Shown: positions 28,260-38,809, counted from the stretch's first letter. The stretch is 64,000 nt of DNA from Candidatus Desulfofervidus auxilii (GCA_030262725.1 JAJSZS010000003.1:64001-128000), one strand, 5' to 3'. Notes: generated by a model not told the origin, from the sequence alone. A program made the numbers and translations.

Positions 28260-29257
28260 TTTTTTACTAAGCTGTACATCAAATAAACAATAAGAGCACC
28301 AGCAATATCATCAATTAAATAGTGATAACCCAAAATCAAACTACCTATTATAATAAGCCAAAGAAACAAAAAGGAAATTATAACAACCCATTTTTTGCAA
28401 AAGTCTCGGGCTAATAAAAATATTTGTAAAGCATAACCTACATGGAAGCTAGGAAATGCAGCAATAGGTATAATAGCTTTACCTTTAAGTAGATTAAATG
28501 CCTCTATACCTTCTTTAAGAAATAATGTTTGTTGTTCAAGACAATAGTTATGATAATGCCAACTTATAAGTCCTGAAGGCAAATAATTAAAATAATTTTT
28601 ATCAACATAAATTGGAGAAATAGCTGGGAAAAGATAATGTAATATACTTCCTAACATAAGGCTAAGACCATACACACCAAATAGTCTTTTTTTAAAAGTT
28701 TCATTCGAGGAAATTAGTCCTAAAAGGAAAAGCCAATGGGCAAATGCCCAACCAGGAACATAAACAATATCTAAAAAGCGATATAACCAAGTTGGTAAAG
28801 AGGAAAAAATAGGATGTACTAAAATCCAAAAACCTTTTTCCCATTTCCATAAGGGTACATGATGATTATAGATACTTCCGTAAACTTTAAGGGTGAAATA
28901 AATTTGAATAACAAATAAAAATGGAATTACCCATTTAAACCAATTGACAAGAATATTAACTTTCCATTTATGTGGAAGGAAATAATATAATTTCTCCTTA
29001 AAGAAGGATTCTAAGATTAACAACATACTAATAATAATTAATGACCATTTAAACCAATGGCTTCGTAAAATAAATTTAAATAAATAACCTCGAAAATTCA
29101 TGTATAAATAATATTGTCCTAGAAGGGTATTTTGACTTATTTCAAATAGAGCAAAGAAAAAATTAAAAAGAAGATATAAATAAAATACACATAAAACAGG
29201 TTCTTTAAACCAATCATCTAATTGAAAATAGCCTTCAAATGATTTTACCTTCTCCAT
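28256..29257 (-). CDS. PAP2-superfamily membrane enzyme (inositol phosphotransferase-like)
   Basis: A 333-residue multi-pass membrane protein. The C-terminal third carries PAP2-type catalytic segments: FPSFHVGYA near residues 268-276 (active His) and GYHYLIDDIAGA near 313-324. About eight hydrophobic segments, including a longer N-terminal half, make it resemble the Aur1/IPT branch (lipid phosphotransferases) rather than a short phosphatase. It starts 23 bases inside the end of the polymerase gene, so the two are co-transcribed. The lipid substrate is unknown. Confidence 0.75.
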   Translation of the reverse strand: MEKVKSFEGYFQLDDWFKEPVLCVFYLYLLFNFFFALFEISQNTLLGQYYLYMNFRGYLFKFILRSHWFKWSLIIISMLLILESFFKEKLYYFLPHKWKVNILVNWFKWVIPFLFVIQIYFTLKVYGSIYNHHVPLWKWEKGFWILVHPIFSSLPTWLYRFLDIVYVPGWAFAHWLFLLGLISSNETFKKRLFGVYGLSLMLGSILHYLFPAISPIYVDKNYFNYLPSGLISWHYHNYCLEQQTLFLKEGIEAFNLLKGKAIIPIAAFPSFHVGYALQIFLLARDFCKKWVVIISFLFLWLIIIGSLILGYHYLIDDIAGALIVYLMYSLVKN

Positions 29258-31667
29258 ATATATTAAAATCTGTTTCTCTTACCCCTAAAACTTGAAGTAC
29301 TCTTAAAGCAGCAGGTATTATTTGATGATATATATAATAATCGCTATCTATTTGTTCTAAAGATGCAAACTCTACTGGTTCTGCTCTTTCTGAAATAGAA
29401 CCAGCTCCTTTTGTAATGACAAACATTATAAGCATTCCCTCTCCTACTTCTCCGCCTCTTTCCTTTATCTTTCTTGCTGCCATTACATGTGGCCCAATTT
29501 GCTTATAACTTTCAAGTGGTTTAGTTAATTCTTCATAAATAATTAAATCTCTTAATAAAATTTCTTTCCCCTTTACCTTTGCCACTATCTCTTTAACATA
29601 ATCTTTTGCCTTCTCCACATCTTTTTCCTTTAAAACAAACTCAAGCACTTTTCTTTGTACTTCCTTTGCCAAATTGCACCAATCCCTTCTTACTGTCTCA
29701 AGTCCTCTAATTAAAAGCTCTCCTTTTTTATCAACTAAAGCATACCTTTTTTTAGCTGTTCCTGGTGCTGCCCCTTTTGGAATAAAAATACCTCTTTCAT
29801 AATAGCCTTGAAGATCAAGCTCCAAAATACCTGGAAATTTTTTATTGATATAATCTAAAAAACTTTCAGTAACTTTCTCTATATCACCATTTTTTGTCTT
29901 TAAAAATAAAGAGTCAGTATCTGCGTAAATTACTGTAAATCCTTTATTTTCTGCCTCTTTAATAGCCTGCTTTATCCAATATCTGCCAAAAGCTGTACAA
30001 CTCTCAGCACATTCTTTTGAATACCATTTTGAACCCGCAAAACCAAAATATCCATAAGTAGCATTAGCAATGATTTTTAAAGCATATTGTCTATTGTCAA
30101 AAACTCTATATTCTAAAGAAGATTTGTCCATTTCTTTCAATTTCTTTTTCAATTCAATTCTTTTCTTAATCAATTCCTTTACTACACTTGGAACAAAACC
30201 TTCTTTTTTGTTACAGAACCAATAATTTAATTCTGGCACTTTATGACCATCTTCTTTACAACACTCACAATTAAAAGTTTCAGGAGAAATATTAAAACTC
30301 ACAATCAAACTTGGATAAAGTGATCTAAAATCTAAAACAGATATATTTTCATGAATCCCAGGAATAGGTTCTTTAACAAAACCACCTACATAACTTACAC
30401 GCTTTCTTTTCAAAATTTCTTCAAACTTTGGTTGATTTGGTATAATCTCATTTTTTTCATCAGCCTTTCGAGATAAATACCATTCTACAAGTTGTCCATA
30501 AGTCATCCTTGAAATATCAAAGATAATTTGACCCACTATTCTTGAAATTTCAAATGCCTGAGGTAAAAGAATTTCAGCCAATCTATATGTAAGTTCTGAA
30601 TCTTTGAGACAATATTCTGCTAATTTAGTTAAATTTTTCCCTTTATGCCAAGCCTCTAACATTTCTTGATAATCAATTTCAATTTTTTTATCTCCCAAAA
30701 TTTCACTTGAAACTGCATCAAGTGTTAAAACTTCTGTTTGGAGACCTGGTGATAAAATATTGTTGATGAAATTAAAGATATCAATATGAACTATACCATT
30801 TAATCTAGCTGAACTAATCCTAGCCCTTCTAGTAAATTTAGTTTCTGTTTTATCTCTTGAAATAACTAATTTTACTTTATTAATTTGACATCTTTCATTT
30901 AAAACTTGAAAATCAAAGGAATCACCATAATATGTCACAATAATATCTGGATTATATGTATTAAAAGTTTTTACTATTTCTTGTAAAAGTTCCTTTTCAT
31001 CTTTAACCAAATAAACCCATTTTGGATAATCAGCCCTTTGATCAGTCAAAACCTTTTTAAAATCTTTTCCATAAAATGAAGCCATCACTATTTTCTTTTT
31101 TCCTGCAATTTCAACAGTTTCAATATCAAAGGCCAAAATATTAAGTTGAGGGATAAAAATGTCCTCTAAAATATTTATTTTTTTTGCATTTAAAGCTAAA
31201 TCTACATTATAATTTGTATTTATCTTCTCCCCCTCTATCTCAAGCCAGCAATTTCCATCAATTCGATTAGATATTAAGAATCTACGATAAAAATTTATTG
31301 CATATTCATACTCTTCAATAACAGAGCCACTTCCTCCCCTTTTTGCTTCTAATACCTTAATAAAATCTCTAATCTTTTGAGTATCTTGAGGTCTAAAACA
31401 GATAATCTTTAAAAATTTCTTAAATTCACCATTTAATTTTTTCTTTACTTCCTCAATATTTTTAATCTTTGCTTTTTTTCCTTTTAAAATTTTTTCTATC
31501 TCATCTTTTGCTTTTTTAACATCACTTGGTAAAACATAAAAATAAGGATCACTTTGAGCAAAAACAACTGCATTTTTACCTTCCTCTGTCTTCCCCCAAA
31601 GCCTTATCCTTGCTGTATCCTTTACAGTAATATAATCTGTGTCTAATAGAAAAAACTTCACTTTCAT
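29235..31667 (-). CDS. Family B DNA polymerase, archaeal type
   Basis: A replicative-type DNA polymerase with proofreading. From the ATG it is 810 residues. The exonuclease motifs are complete: FDIETVE (about 180), TYYGDSFDFQVL (about 246) and YCLKDSE (about 352). The polymerase motifs are DFRSLYPS (about 446-453), the Lys-containing helix ending IIANATYGYFG (about 533-543) and YADTDS (about 581-586). A Cys cluster near 467-485 (NCECC...WFC) is typical of archaeal PolB. An in-frame TTG at 31673 would add two residues. It lacks a Shine-Dalgarno; TATAAA lies 10 bases before the ATG. Bacterial Pol II is also family B, but the motifs here look more archaeal to me. Confidence 0.85.
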   Translation of the reverse strand: MKVKFFLLDTDYITVKDTARIRLWGKTEEGKNAVVFAQSDPYFYVLPSDVKKAKDEIEKILKGKKAKIKNIEEVKKKLNGEFKKFLKIICFRPQDTQKIRDFIKVLEAKRGGSGSVIEEYEYAINFYRRFLISNRIDGNCWLEIEGEKINTNYNVDLALNAKKINILEDIFIPQLNILAFDIETVEIAGKKKIVMASFYGKDFKKVLTDQRADYPKWVYLVKDEKELLQEIVKTFNTYNPDIIVTYYGDSFDFQVLNERCQINKVKLVISRDKTETKFTRRARISSARLNGIVHIDIFNFINNILSPGLQTEVLTLDAVSSEILGDKKIEIDYQEMLEAWHKGKNLTKLAEYCLKDSELTYRLAEILLPQAFEISRIVGQIIFDISRMTYGQLVEWYLSRKADEKNEIIPNQPKFEEILKRKRVSYVGGFVKEPIPGIHENISVLDFRSLYPSLIVSFNISPETFNCECCKEDGHKVPELNYWFCNKKEGFVPSVVKELIKKRIELKKKLKEMDKSSLEYRVFDNRQYALKIIANATYGYFGFAGSKWYSKECAESCTAFGRYWIKQAIKEAENKGFTVIYADTDSLFLKTKNGDIEKVTESFLDYINKKFPGILELDLQGYYERGIFIPKGAAPGTAKKRYALVDKKGELLIRGLETVRRDWCNLAKEVQRKVLEFVLKEKDVEKAKDYVKEIVAKVKGKEILLRDLIIYEELTKPLESYKQIGPHVMAARKIKERGGEVGEGMLIMFVITKGAGSISERAEPVEFASLEQIDSDYYIYHQIIPAALRVLQVLGVRETDFNIYGEGKII

Positions 31668-31677
31668 AATCAAAAAA

Positions 31678-31706
31678 TTTATAATCCCTTTGACTTATTT
31701 TGTAAA
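31678..31706 (-). promoter_or_regulatory. Promoter of the family B polymerase gene, nearly leaderless
   Basis: On the minus strand TTTACA (31706-31701), a 17-base spacer and TATAAA (31683-31678) are followed after 10 bases by the ATG at 31667. The expected start gives a 3-4 base leader with no Shine-Dalgarno. Confidence 0.65.
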
Positions 31707-31720
31707 TATTTTAATATAAA
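31690..31720 (+). promoter_or_regulatory. Divergent promoter of the flavin reductase gene
   Basis: TTGACT (31690-31695) is followed by TAATAT (31712-31717, spacer 16) or TATAAA (31715-31720, spacer 19). It overlaps the polymerase promoter on the other strand, so the two promoters probably compete. Confidence 0.55.
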
Positions 31721-31738
31721 ACAAAAAGGAGGACAAAA

Positions 31739-33500
<1,762 letters not shown>

Positions 33501-33506
33501 TCAATG

Positions 33507-33535
33507 TTGCCAATTTTGATAGAAGTTGGTAAAGA
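33507..33535 (+). promoter_or_regulatory. Candidate promoter of the HD-ddl operon
   Basis: TTGCCA (33507-33512), a 17-base spacer and TAAAGA (33530-33535) lie 7 bases before the ATG at 33543. The -10 is weak. If real, the transcript is leaderless. Confidence 0.4.
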
Positions 33536-33542
33536 AAATTCT

Positions 33543-34079
33543 ATGATTAAAATACCATCTCCAGTAGAGTGTCTTAATTTGTTAAAAAAATATGGAACGT
33601 ATCCACATATTATTGCCCATTCAAAACAAGTTGCTAAAATCGCTTTATTCTTAGCACATTCACTCAAAGATGTAGGAATTGATTTAAATTTATCTTTAAT
33701 TGAGGCTGGTGCCCTTTTACATGATATTGCTAAGACTTATAGCCTCAAACATCCTAATATAAATCATGCAGAAAAAGGTGCAGAATGGATAACTGCTTTA
33801 GGTTATCCAGAAGTAGCAGAAATTATAAGGTGGCATATAGAATTACCAAATGAATTAAAAATAGAAGAAAGAACAATTGTAAATTATTCAGATAAGCGTG
33901 TAAAACATCAAACTATTGTTTCACTTGAAGAAAGATTTGAAGATTTAATAAAACGGTATGGGAAAGATGAAAAAAGCAGACAAAGGATTGAGGAATTTTA
34001 CAATCGTACAAAGGCACTTGAAAAAATAATTTTTTCTCATTTACCATTTGGACCAGAATTTATCAAAACATTGGAGTAA
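33543..34079 (+). CDS. HD-domain phosphohydrolase
   Basis: A 178-residue metal-dependent phosphohydrolase of the HDIG type. His26 (HIIAHSKQV), His60-Asp61 (GALLHDIAKT) and later His78 and His103 fit the HD metal site. The frame extends back to 33504, but the ATG at 33543 gives MIKIPSPVECLNLL, where homologous proteins usually start. The C-terminus is helical. It leads an operon with ddl; the substrate (nucleotide or otherwise) is not predictable. Confidence 0.8.
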   Translation: MIKIPSPVECLNLLKKYGTYPHIIAHSKQVAKIALFLAHSLKDVGIDLNLSLIEAGALLHDIAKTYSLKHPNINHAEKGAEWITALGYPEVAEIIRWHIELPNELKIEERTIVNYSDKRVKHQTIVSLEERFEDLIKRYGKDEKSRQRIEEFYNRTKALEKIIFSHLPFGPEFIKTLE

Positions 34080-34082
34080 GAA

Positions 34083-35027
34083 ATGAAAAAATTAACAATA
34101 GCATTACTCTGTGGAGGCAAATCAAACGAAAGAGAAATTTCTTTAAAAAGTTGTACACAAGTTAAAAATGCACTACCAAAAGAAAAATATGAAGTCATTA
34201 TTTATGACCCAGCTACTGACATTCCTAAGCTTGTACAAGATGCTTCTAAAATTGATGTTGCTTTAATAATGCTTCATGGACGTTATGGAGAAGATGGTAC
34301 AATCCAAGGTTTGCTAGACCTTTTAGGTATCCCTTATCAGTGTTCTGGTGTCTTAGCAAGTGCTTTAGCAATGAATAAAATTATGGCAAAAAGGATATTT
34401 CGCTCAGTTGGTTTAAAAGTACCAAGAGATATTGTTATATCTCATTATGAAAAATATGATCTTAATTATATTATTGATATGCTTGGACTTCCACTTATAG
34501 TAAAACCTTCGGATGGAGGATCAAGTATTGCATTAAGCCTTGTTGAAAATAAAGAGGAATTAAATTCAGCTATTGAAATTGCCTTTAAAGAGAGTGAAAC
34601 TATCCTAATAGAAGAATATGTTAAAGGAAGAGAAATTACTGGTGGTGTTTTGGGAAATAAAGAATTATTAGCATTACCTATTGTTGAAATTATTCCACAA
34701 GGAAAACATACTTTTTTTGATTATGAGGCAAAATATGTACCTGGTGTTACAAAAGAAATCTGTCCTGCTTTATTGCCACCCCATCTCACTGAAAAGGCAA
34801 AAAAATGTGCTATTACTGCTCATAAAGCTTTAGGATGTAAAGGTTATAGTCGCACAGATATGATTTTAAAGGATGAAGATATTTATGTGCTTGAAATAAA
34901 TACTATTCCTGGTATGACTGAAACTAGCCTTTTTCCTCTAGCTGCTAAAAAATTAGGAATATCTTTCACACAACTTTTAGAAAAATTAATAAATTTAGCG
35001 TTAGAAAGTGCCTATGAAAAGAGATAA
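34083..35027 (+). CDS. ddl: D-alanine--D-alanine ligase
   Basis: Makes the D-Ala-D-Ala dipeptide for peptidoglycan. The 314-residue ATP-grasp enzyme has CGGKSNEREISLKS near 10-23, the substrate helix HGRYGEDGTIQGLLDLLGIP near 62-81, the ATP-grasp lysine region PLIVKPSDGGSS, and DMILKDEDIYVLEINTIPGM near the end with metal ligands. It is three bases after the HD gene. It overlaps the next frame by 14 bases. Confidence 0.95.
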   Translation: MKKLTIALLCGGKSNEREISLKSCTQVKNALPKEKYEVIIYDPATDIPKLVQDASKIDVALIMLHGRYGEDGTIQGLLDLLGIPYQCSGVLASALAMNKIMAKRIFRSVGLKVPRDIVISHYEKYDLNYIIDMLGLPLIVKPSDGGSSIALSLVENKEELNSAIEIAFKESETILIEEYVKGREITGGVLGNKELLALPIVEIIPQGKHTFFDYEAKYVPGVTKEICPALLPPHLTEKAKKCAITAHKALGCKGYSRTDMILKDEDIYVLEINTIPGMTETSLFPLAAKKLGISFTQLLEKLINLALESAYEKR

Positions 35028-35775
35028 GGAAATAAAACTGCTTAAAATGACTATTAATTTTTATCACGAACTTTTTTATAAACAAAAAAAAGAAGAATTG
35101 TCTCCACAATGGGAAGCTTTAGCAAAATGGGATATTGAACAATTAGAAATAAAAAAATTTAAAATTGGTTATTGTCCAGAAACAGACGAATTTGTTAAAC
35201 ATTATGCTGAAATTTTAAATACTTATCCAGCTATTACAGAAACTTTATGTAATTTAGGATTTATTAAAAAAGAAAACAATAATATAAAAGATGCATTAAG
35301 AGGACATTTTCTGTTTCCTTGTTATGATGAAAAGGGGGAGCTATTAAATTTAGCAGTTTATCATCAAAAAACAGGTTGGAAACTACTCTATCCTTATGAT
35401 CCTCTTGGTATATTTGGGCTTTGGCAAGTAAGTTATGAATTAACAGACTATGGACTTGCCTTTCTTTTACCAGACATAATAAGTTTTTTTGCTTTTAAAA
35501 AACTGCTCTATCCTACTGGTGTTAATCCTTGTCTTGCATGTTTAAAAGGGATAAATGCCCCTCTTTGGGAAAAATTAGAATCTCTTGGAGTAGGTCAAGT
35601 ATTAGTTATTGGTCAGGAAGTACCTAAAGAACTTAATACTTATATGGAAGTATTAGTCTTCCCAGATAAAGGTAATAGTCTTGCTAATTTAAAAGCCACT
35701 TTGCCACATTTGGCTAATCAACGCTTTCGTCGTTTAATTGAAGTAGGATTAGAAGTAATGAAAATAAAGGAGTAA
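35014..35775 (+). CDS. Degenerate DnaG-like (primase core/Toprim) protein
   Basis: From ATG 35014 this is 253 residues. The N-terminal half resembles the DnaG catalytic-core N-domain: a FYHELFYKQKKE helix, an IKKFKIGYCPE segment, then RGHFLFPCYDEKGELLN matching the FRNRIIFPIYDxxG signature. The C-terminal half has a Toprim-like order of strands but lacks an evident catalytic Glu and DxD. The CHC2 zinc finger and helicase-binding domain are absent. It is therefore probably not an active primase and could be a structural or regulatory relative. The operon position between ddl and an unknown gene gives no role. Confidence 0.5.
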   Translation: MKRDKEIKLLKMTINFYHELFYKQKKEELSPQWEALAKWDIEQLEIKKFKIGYCPETDEFVKHYAEILNTYPAITETLCNLGFIKKENNNIKDALRGHFLFPCYDEKGELLNLAVYHQKTGWKLLYPYDPLGIFGLWQVSYELTDYGLAFLLPDIISFFAFKKLLYPTGVNPCLACLKGINAPLWEKLESLGVGQVLVIGQEVPKELNTYMEVLVFPDKGNSLANLKATLPHLANQRFRRLIEVGLEVMKIKE

Positions 35776-35778
35776 ATC

Positions 35779-36111
35779 ATGCGTCAGTTATTATTTGATG
35801 AAATAAGTGCAGTAGATATTAAAAAAATTAACAATTATCTTAAAAAACAAGCTGAATCAACACCCTTACACAATGTTTATTGGGTACATTTGCCAGAAGA
35901 CCTATGGGATGATATCCAGAAAGAGCATAAAAATTGCCAACCTTATTATTTTGCAGTAGAAGTAGGACAAAATTATATTCGTGTAGAATTATTAATTCGT
36001 AGCCGACAACGTCTCCATTGCAAATGTATAAAGTATGCTAATGAATCTCAACGTGCATTTATTTTAACATTTGTAGATAAACTAATAGAAACTTTAAAAA
36101 TACGTACATGA
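35779..36111 (+). CDS. Conserved-looking hypothetical protein, 110 residues
   Basis: I do not recognise this gene. It starts 3 bases after the DnaG-like gene and overlaps the PAP2 gene by 4 bases, so it belongs to the operon. The protein is soluble, acidic/basic mixed. It has a long N-terminal helix (DIKKINNYLKKQAES), HNVYWVHLPEDLWDDIQKEH in the middle, two likely beta strands (YYFAVEVGQNYIRVELLIRS) and a C-terminal helix. There are no obvious catalytic residues; the fold looks alpha-beta. Confidence 0.7.
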   Translation: MRQLLFDEISAVDIKKINNYLKKQAESTPLHNVYWVHLPEDLWDDIQKEHKNCQPYYFAVEVGQNYIRVELLIRSRQRLHCKCIKYANESQRAFILTFVDKLIETLKIRT

Positions 36112-36641
36112 ATAATTTAATTTTTTTAGATAAATTTATTCTTCTTTCACTAAATAAACTTGCTCATCCTATTTTAGATATTTTCTTTTTATTTATCAGT
36201 TACTTAGGAGAATTTTGGATATTAACTATCCTTACTGCAATAGGGCTTTTATCTTATAGATGGAATATTTTTAAACATCATTGGCCTTGGTTAATGCTTG
36301 CTATGCTTTTAAGTCTCATAATGGTTTTAATTATTAAAGACTTAACAATGCGACCCCGTCCTCAATTAACTATTGCTGACATTCGAACTTTAAAGCCATT
36401 ACCAAAAACATATGCATTTCCTTCAGCTCATACACAGACAGCTTTTTCTGCTGCCACTTATCTATGTCTTCTTTTTAGAAAAAAAATATTAATTTTTATC
36501 TTTTTAGGGCTAGCATTTTTGGTAGGAATAGCAAGAATTTATATTGGCGTTCATTATCCTTCTGATGTATTAGTTGGTGCTTTTATTGGCAGTGGTTTTA
36601 GTATTATAATATGGAAATTGCGGAAGTTTAAAGAGCACTAA
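36108..36641 (+). CDS. PAP2 family phosphatase
   Basis: A 177-residue inner-membrane phosphatase with about five hydrophobic helices. It carries the three acid-phosphatase motifs: KDLTMRPRP (near 78-86), FPSAHTQTAF (near 104-113) and GVHYPSDVLVGAFIG (near 147-161). The likely substrates are undecaprenyl pyrophosphate or phosphatidylglycerol phosphate; with ddl in the operon, an envelope role is reasonable. The 3' end overlaps the convergent 69-residue gene by 14 bases. Confidence 0.88.
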   Translation: MNNLIFLDKFILLSLNKLAHPILDIFFLFISYLGEFWILTILTAIGLLSYRWNIFKHHWPWLMLAMLLSLIMVLIIKDLTMRPRPQLTIADIRTLKPLPKTYAFPSAHTQTAFSAATYLCLLFRKKILIFIFLGLAFLVGIARIYIGVHYPSDVLVGAFIGSGFSIIIWKLRKFKEH

Positions 36642-36837
36642 TTTCTCCAATTTCTTCTATTTCCACATTAATACCCTCAACCTTATTAGGGATTAATTTT
36701 TCTATCTCTGTTGTTTTCTCTTTTACATAAACTTTAATACAAGACACACCATCTTTAGTTTTGCCAATACCTACACCTACCACTCCATCTATTGCCATAA
36801 ATTTAGATTCATATTTATTTTTTATTTCCTCAATCAT
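36628..36837 (-). CDS. Stand-alone copy of the protease N-terminal domain, 69 residues
   Basis: A small soluble protein whose core DGVVGVGIGKTKDG...CIKVYVKEK...LIPNKVEGINVEIEEIGEISA aligns with residues 26-85 of the trypsin-like protease two genes upstream (NVVGVGIGFK...CIKVYVEKK...IIPAEYEGIPLDVEEVGKIEA). The fold and role are unknown to me. Such a domain could act as prodomain, inhibitor or targeting module. AGGTG precedes the ATG. It is the last gene of the minus-strand cassette, separated from the middle gene by a stem-loop. Confidence 0.75.
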   Translation of the reverse strand: MIEEIKNKYESKFMAIDGVVGVGIGKTKDGVSCIKVYVKEKTTEIEKLIPNKVEGINVEIEEIGEISAL

Positions 36838-36855
36838 CTTTTCACCTTATAAGAA

Positions 36856-36900
36856 GGATTGGCTTAATTTTAAAAAATCAAAACCAATCCCTCTTTTTTA
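36856..36900 (+). terminator. Stem-loop with T-run inside the protease cassette
   Basis: GGATTGG (36856-36862) and CCAATCC (36884-36890) form a 7-bp stem with a 21-base AT loop. CTCTTTTTT follows on the plus strand. It would work best for plus-strand transcripts coming from the PAP2 operon. On the minus strand it is an intercistronic hairpin that could protect or attenuate the cassette mRNA. Confidence 0.4.
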
Positions 36901-36901
36901 T

Positions 36902-37849
36902 TTATCTTATTGCTATCATAGACGCACTGATAAAATCAGACCCTGTAAATGATAATTTTCCCCATGCATTTCTCCCTTCTGACTCAACACGAAGCTTTGT
37001 TGTAACTGTTATAATTACCCATTTATTTGGACCTACAGTTAAAGGATTTGCTTCAATAGTTGTATAACGATCAATACGTCCTCTTTCATTAATATTATCA
37101 TTAGACCTATTTTTTATATTAATCCATTTAGCACCTACCCAATAATTTTGATATACATTAATACCTATATCTAGTTTAATTTTAGCCCATCTATGATTCC
37201 ACCATTTATCATTGGAATATATTCCATAATAACCATGAATACTGACCCATGCCCTTGGTCTTACAACTTCATAACCAGTAGGCCAATAAGCAAAATAAAG
37301 TGTATTATAAACAGTCACATCATTATCATCAGTATACCCCAATAGTCCATCCCCTTTTGCATATACCCATGGATGCATTCTATTGCTTGAAATTGCATAT
37401 TTTGGACATGAATACCCACCATTTGTTATACCTCCTTCATTATGTTTATGTATGCTTCCACAACAATAATAAGGACTAGCACTGCCCCACCAATGGCTTT
37501 GAATACCCAACTCTACATTTGCCATAATGGAACTTATGCCTAATGCTTGCATATTCTGCAGCTGTTCTATTTCATTAATTAGCACTTCATCTGGTGTGCC
37601 TTCTAACTTTTCTGTCTCTTCTAAAGCTTTTATTGAAATTTTTTCTACTTCTTCATTTGTTTTTTCTAAAGTTTCTTTAGAAATATTCAAATTTTTAAGA
37701 AACTCAATCATTTCTTCTTCTTTTAGCCTACCCATCTCTATTTCACGAGCAATTGCTGCTTCCTTAATTGCATATTCTGCATCTGCTTCCCTTTTTATCT
37801 CAGCTTCAAGCATTTCTATTTCTTTTTTTAACAATTCCATATTAAACAT
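36902..37849 (-). CDS. Unknown two-part protein: coiled coil plus beta-rich domain
   Basis: I do not recognise this 315-residue protein. Residues 1-105 are strongly charged and helical (many Glu/Lys heptad-like repeats). Residues 105-120 form a short less polar link (QALGISSIMANVELG). Residues 120-315 are rich in Trp, Tyr, Asn and Gly, with CCGSIHKHNEGG and NGGYSCP cysteines and alternating patterns typical of beta strands, ending FTGSDFISASMIAIR. No signal peptide or membrane helix is evident. AAAGGAGG precedes the ATG. It lies 11 bases after the protease gene and before the stand-alone domain gene, so it may be the protease's substrate or partner (inference). Confidence 0.75.
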   Translation of the reverse strand: MFNMELLKKEIEMLEAEIKREADAEYAIKEAAIAREIEMGRLKEEEMIEFLKNLNISKETLEKTNEEVEKISIKALEETEKLEGTPDEVLINEIEQLQNMQALGISSIMANVELGIQSHWWGSASPYYCCGSIHKHNEGGITNGGYSCPKYAISSNRMHPWVYAKGDGLLGYTDDNDVTVYNTLYFAYWPTGYEVVRPRAWVSIHGYYGIYSNDKWWNHRWAKIKLDIGINVYQNYWVGAKWINIKNRSNDNINERGRIDRYTTIEANPLTVGPNKWVIITVTTKLRVESEGRNAWGKLSFTGSDFISASMIAIR

Positions 37850-37860
37850 TTTTTCCTCCT

Positions 37861-38778
37861 TTAATTTTTAATAAGCTTAATCCTTAAAGCCATTAAAACA
37901 TTCTGAATCTTATTATGAACAGTTACGCGAGATGAACCTGCAAATAAAAGACCAACCACCCTCCCGTCCGTATCTAATAAAATAGAGCCTGAATCCCCAC
38001 CTGCTGACATATTAGTCGTGAGAATTTGGTCTCTAAAATAGGCAATTCTACCTCCTCCATAATTAACAACTATACTGACATCAGTCCCAATAACCTTTCC
38101 GATTGTTGTTTGAGTAGTCCTTCCGCTTTTTTTAACACTCATACCTAAAGCAACCTCAGCACATCCATTTGGTATACCAATATTAATAATATCTGCTCTT
38201 ACCATCCTTATTTCAATTGGTTTGGCAATAGCAGCATCCACTAAATTGTATCTATCTCTATCTCCAAAATTTATACGTACAAATCTTCTTAGATTGGCAA
38301 TTAAATCATTAGGAAGACTCCCCCCATCATACCGACCAGGCTGTAAAATAGGATCTCCAATTCTAGCTATATTTGAATTAGCAAGAACATGATTGTTACT
38401 TAAGATATAAATTTCAGAACAACAAACATCTTTTACCAAACAACCAAATGTTCCTGCTGTGATGCGATAATGCCCTATACTATATCCAGGTCTAGCAGGT
38501 CTTAGTCTTGTTTTAAAGACCTGTGCCTCTATTTTACCAACTTCTTCTACATCAAGGGGGATCCCTTCATATTCAGCAGGAATAATAGCCTCTGCTGCTA
38601 GTTCTGCTTGTGGTAATTTCTTCTCTACATAAACTTTAATACAAATTTCTTCAGTAATTTGACCTCCTACTGTTTTAAATCCAATACCAACACCTACTAC
38701 ATTTGGAAATAAAAATACCTCTTCCTCAGCAGCTTCACGCACCATAGCCATTTTTAACAAATTTTCTTTTTCTACCAT
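37861..38778 (-). CDS. Trypsin-like serine protease with N-terminal VVGVGIG domain
   Basis: A 305-residue protein with two parts. Residues 20-85 form a small domain (NVVGVGIGFK, CIKVYVEKK, IPAEYEGIP). Residues 105-300 are a chymotrypsin-fold protease with the triad His130 (LSNNHVLA), Asp181 (NLVDAAIAK) and Ser263 (AGGDSGSIL). There is no signal peptide, so activity is probably cytosolic unless exported another way. AAAGGAGG precedes the ATG. It heads a three-gene minus-strand cassette. In known bacterial proteins of this build the N-domain function is not established; prodomain-like control is an inference. Confidence 0.85.
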   Translation of the reverse strand: MVEKENLLKMAMVREAAEEEVFLFPNVVGVGIGFKTVGGQITEEICIKVYVEKKLPQAELAAEAIIPAEYEGIPLDVEEVGKIEAQVFKTRLRPARPGYSIGHYRITAGTFGCLVKDVCCSEIYILSNNHVLANSNIARIGDPILQPGRYDGGSLPNDLIANLRRFVRINFGDRDRYNLVDAAIAKPIEIRMVRADIINIGIPNGCAEVALGMSVKKSGRTTQTTIGKVIGTDVSIVVNYGGGRIAYFRDQILTTNMSAGGDSGSILLDTDGRVVGLLFAGSSRVTVHNKIQNVLMALRIKLIKN

Positions 38779-38809
38779 TTTTAACCTCCTTTAAAAATAA
38801 AAAAAATGT

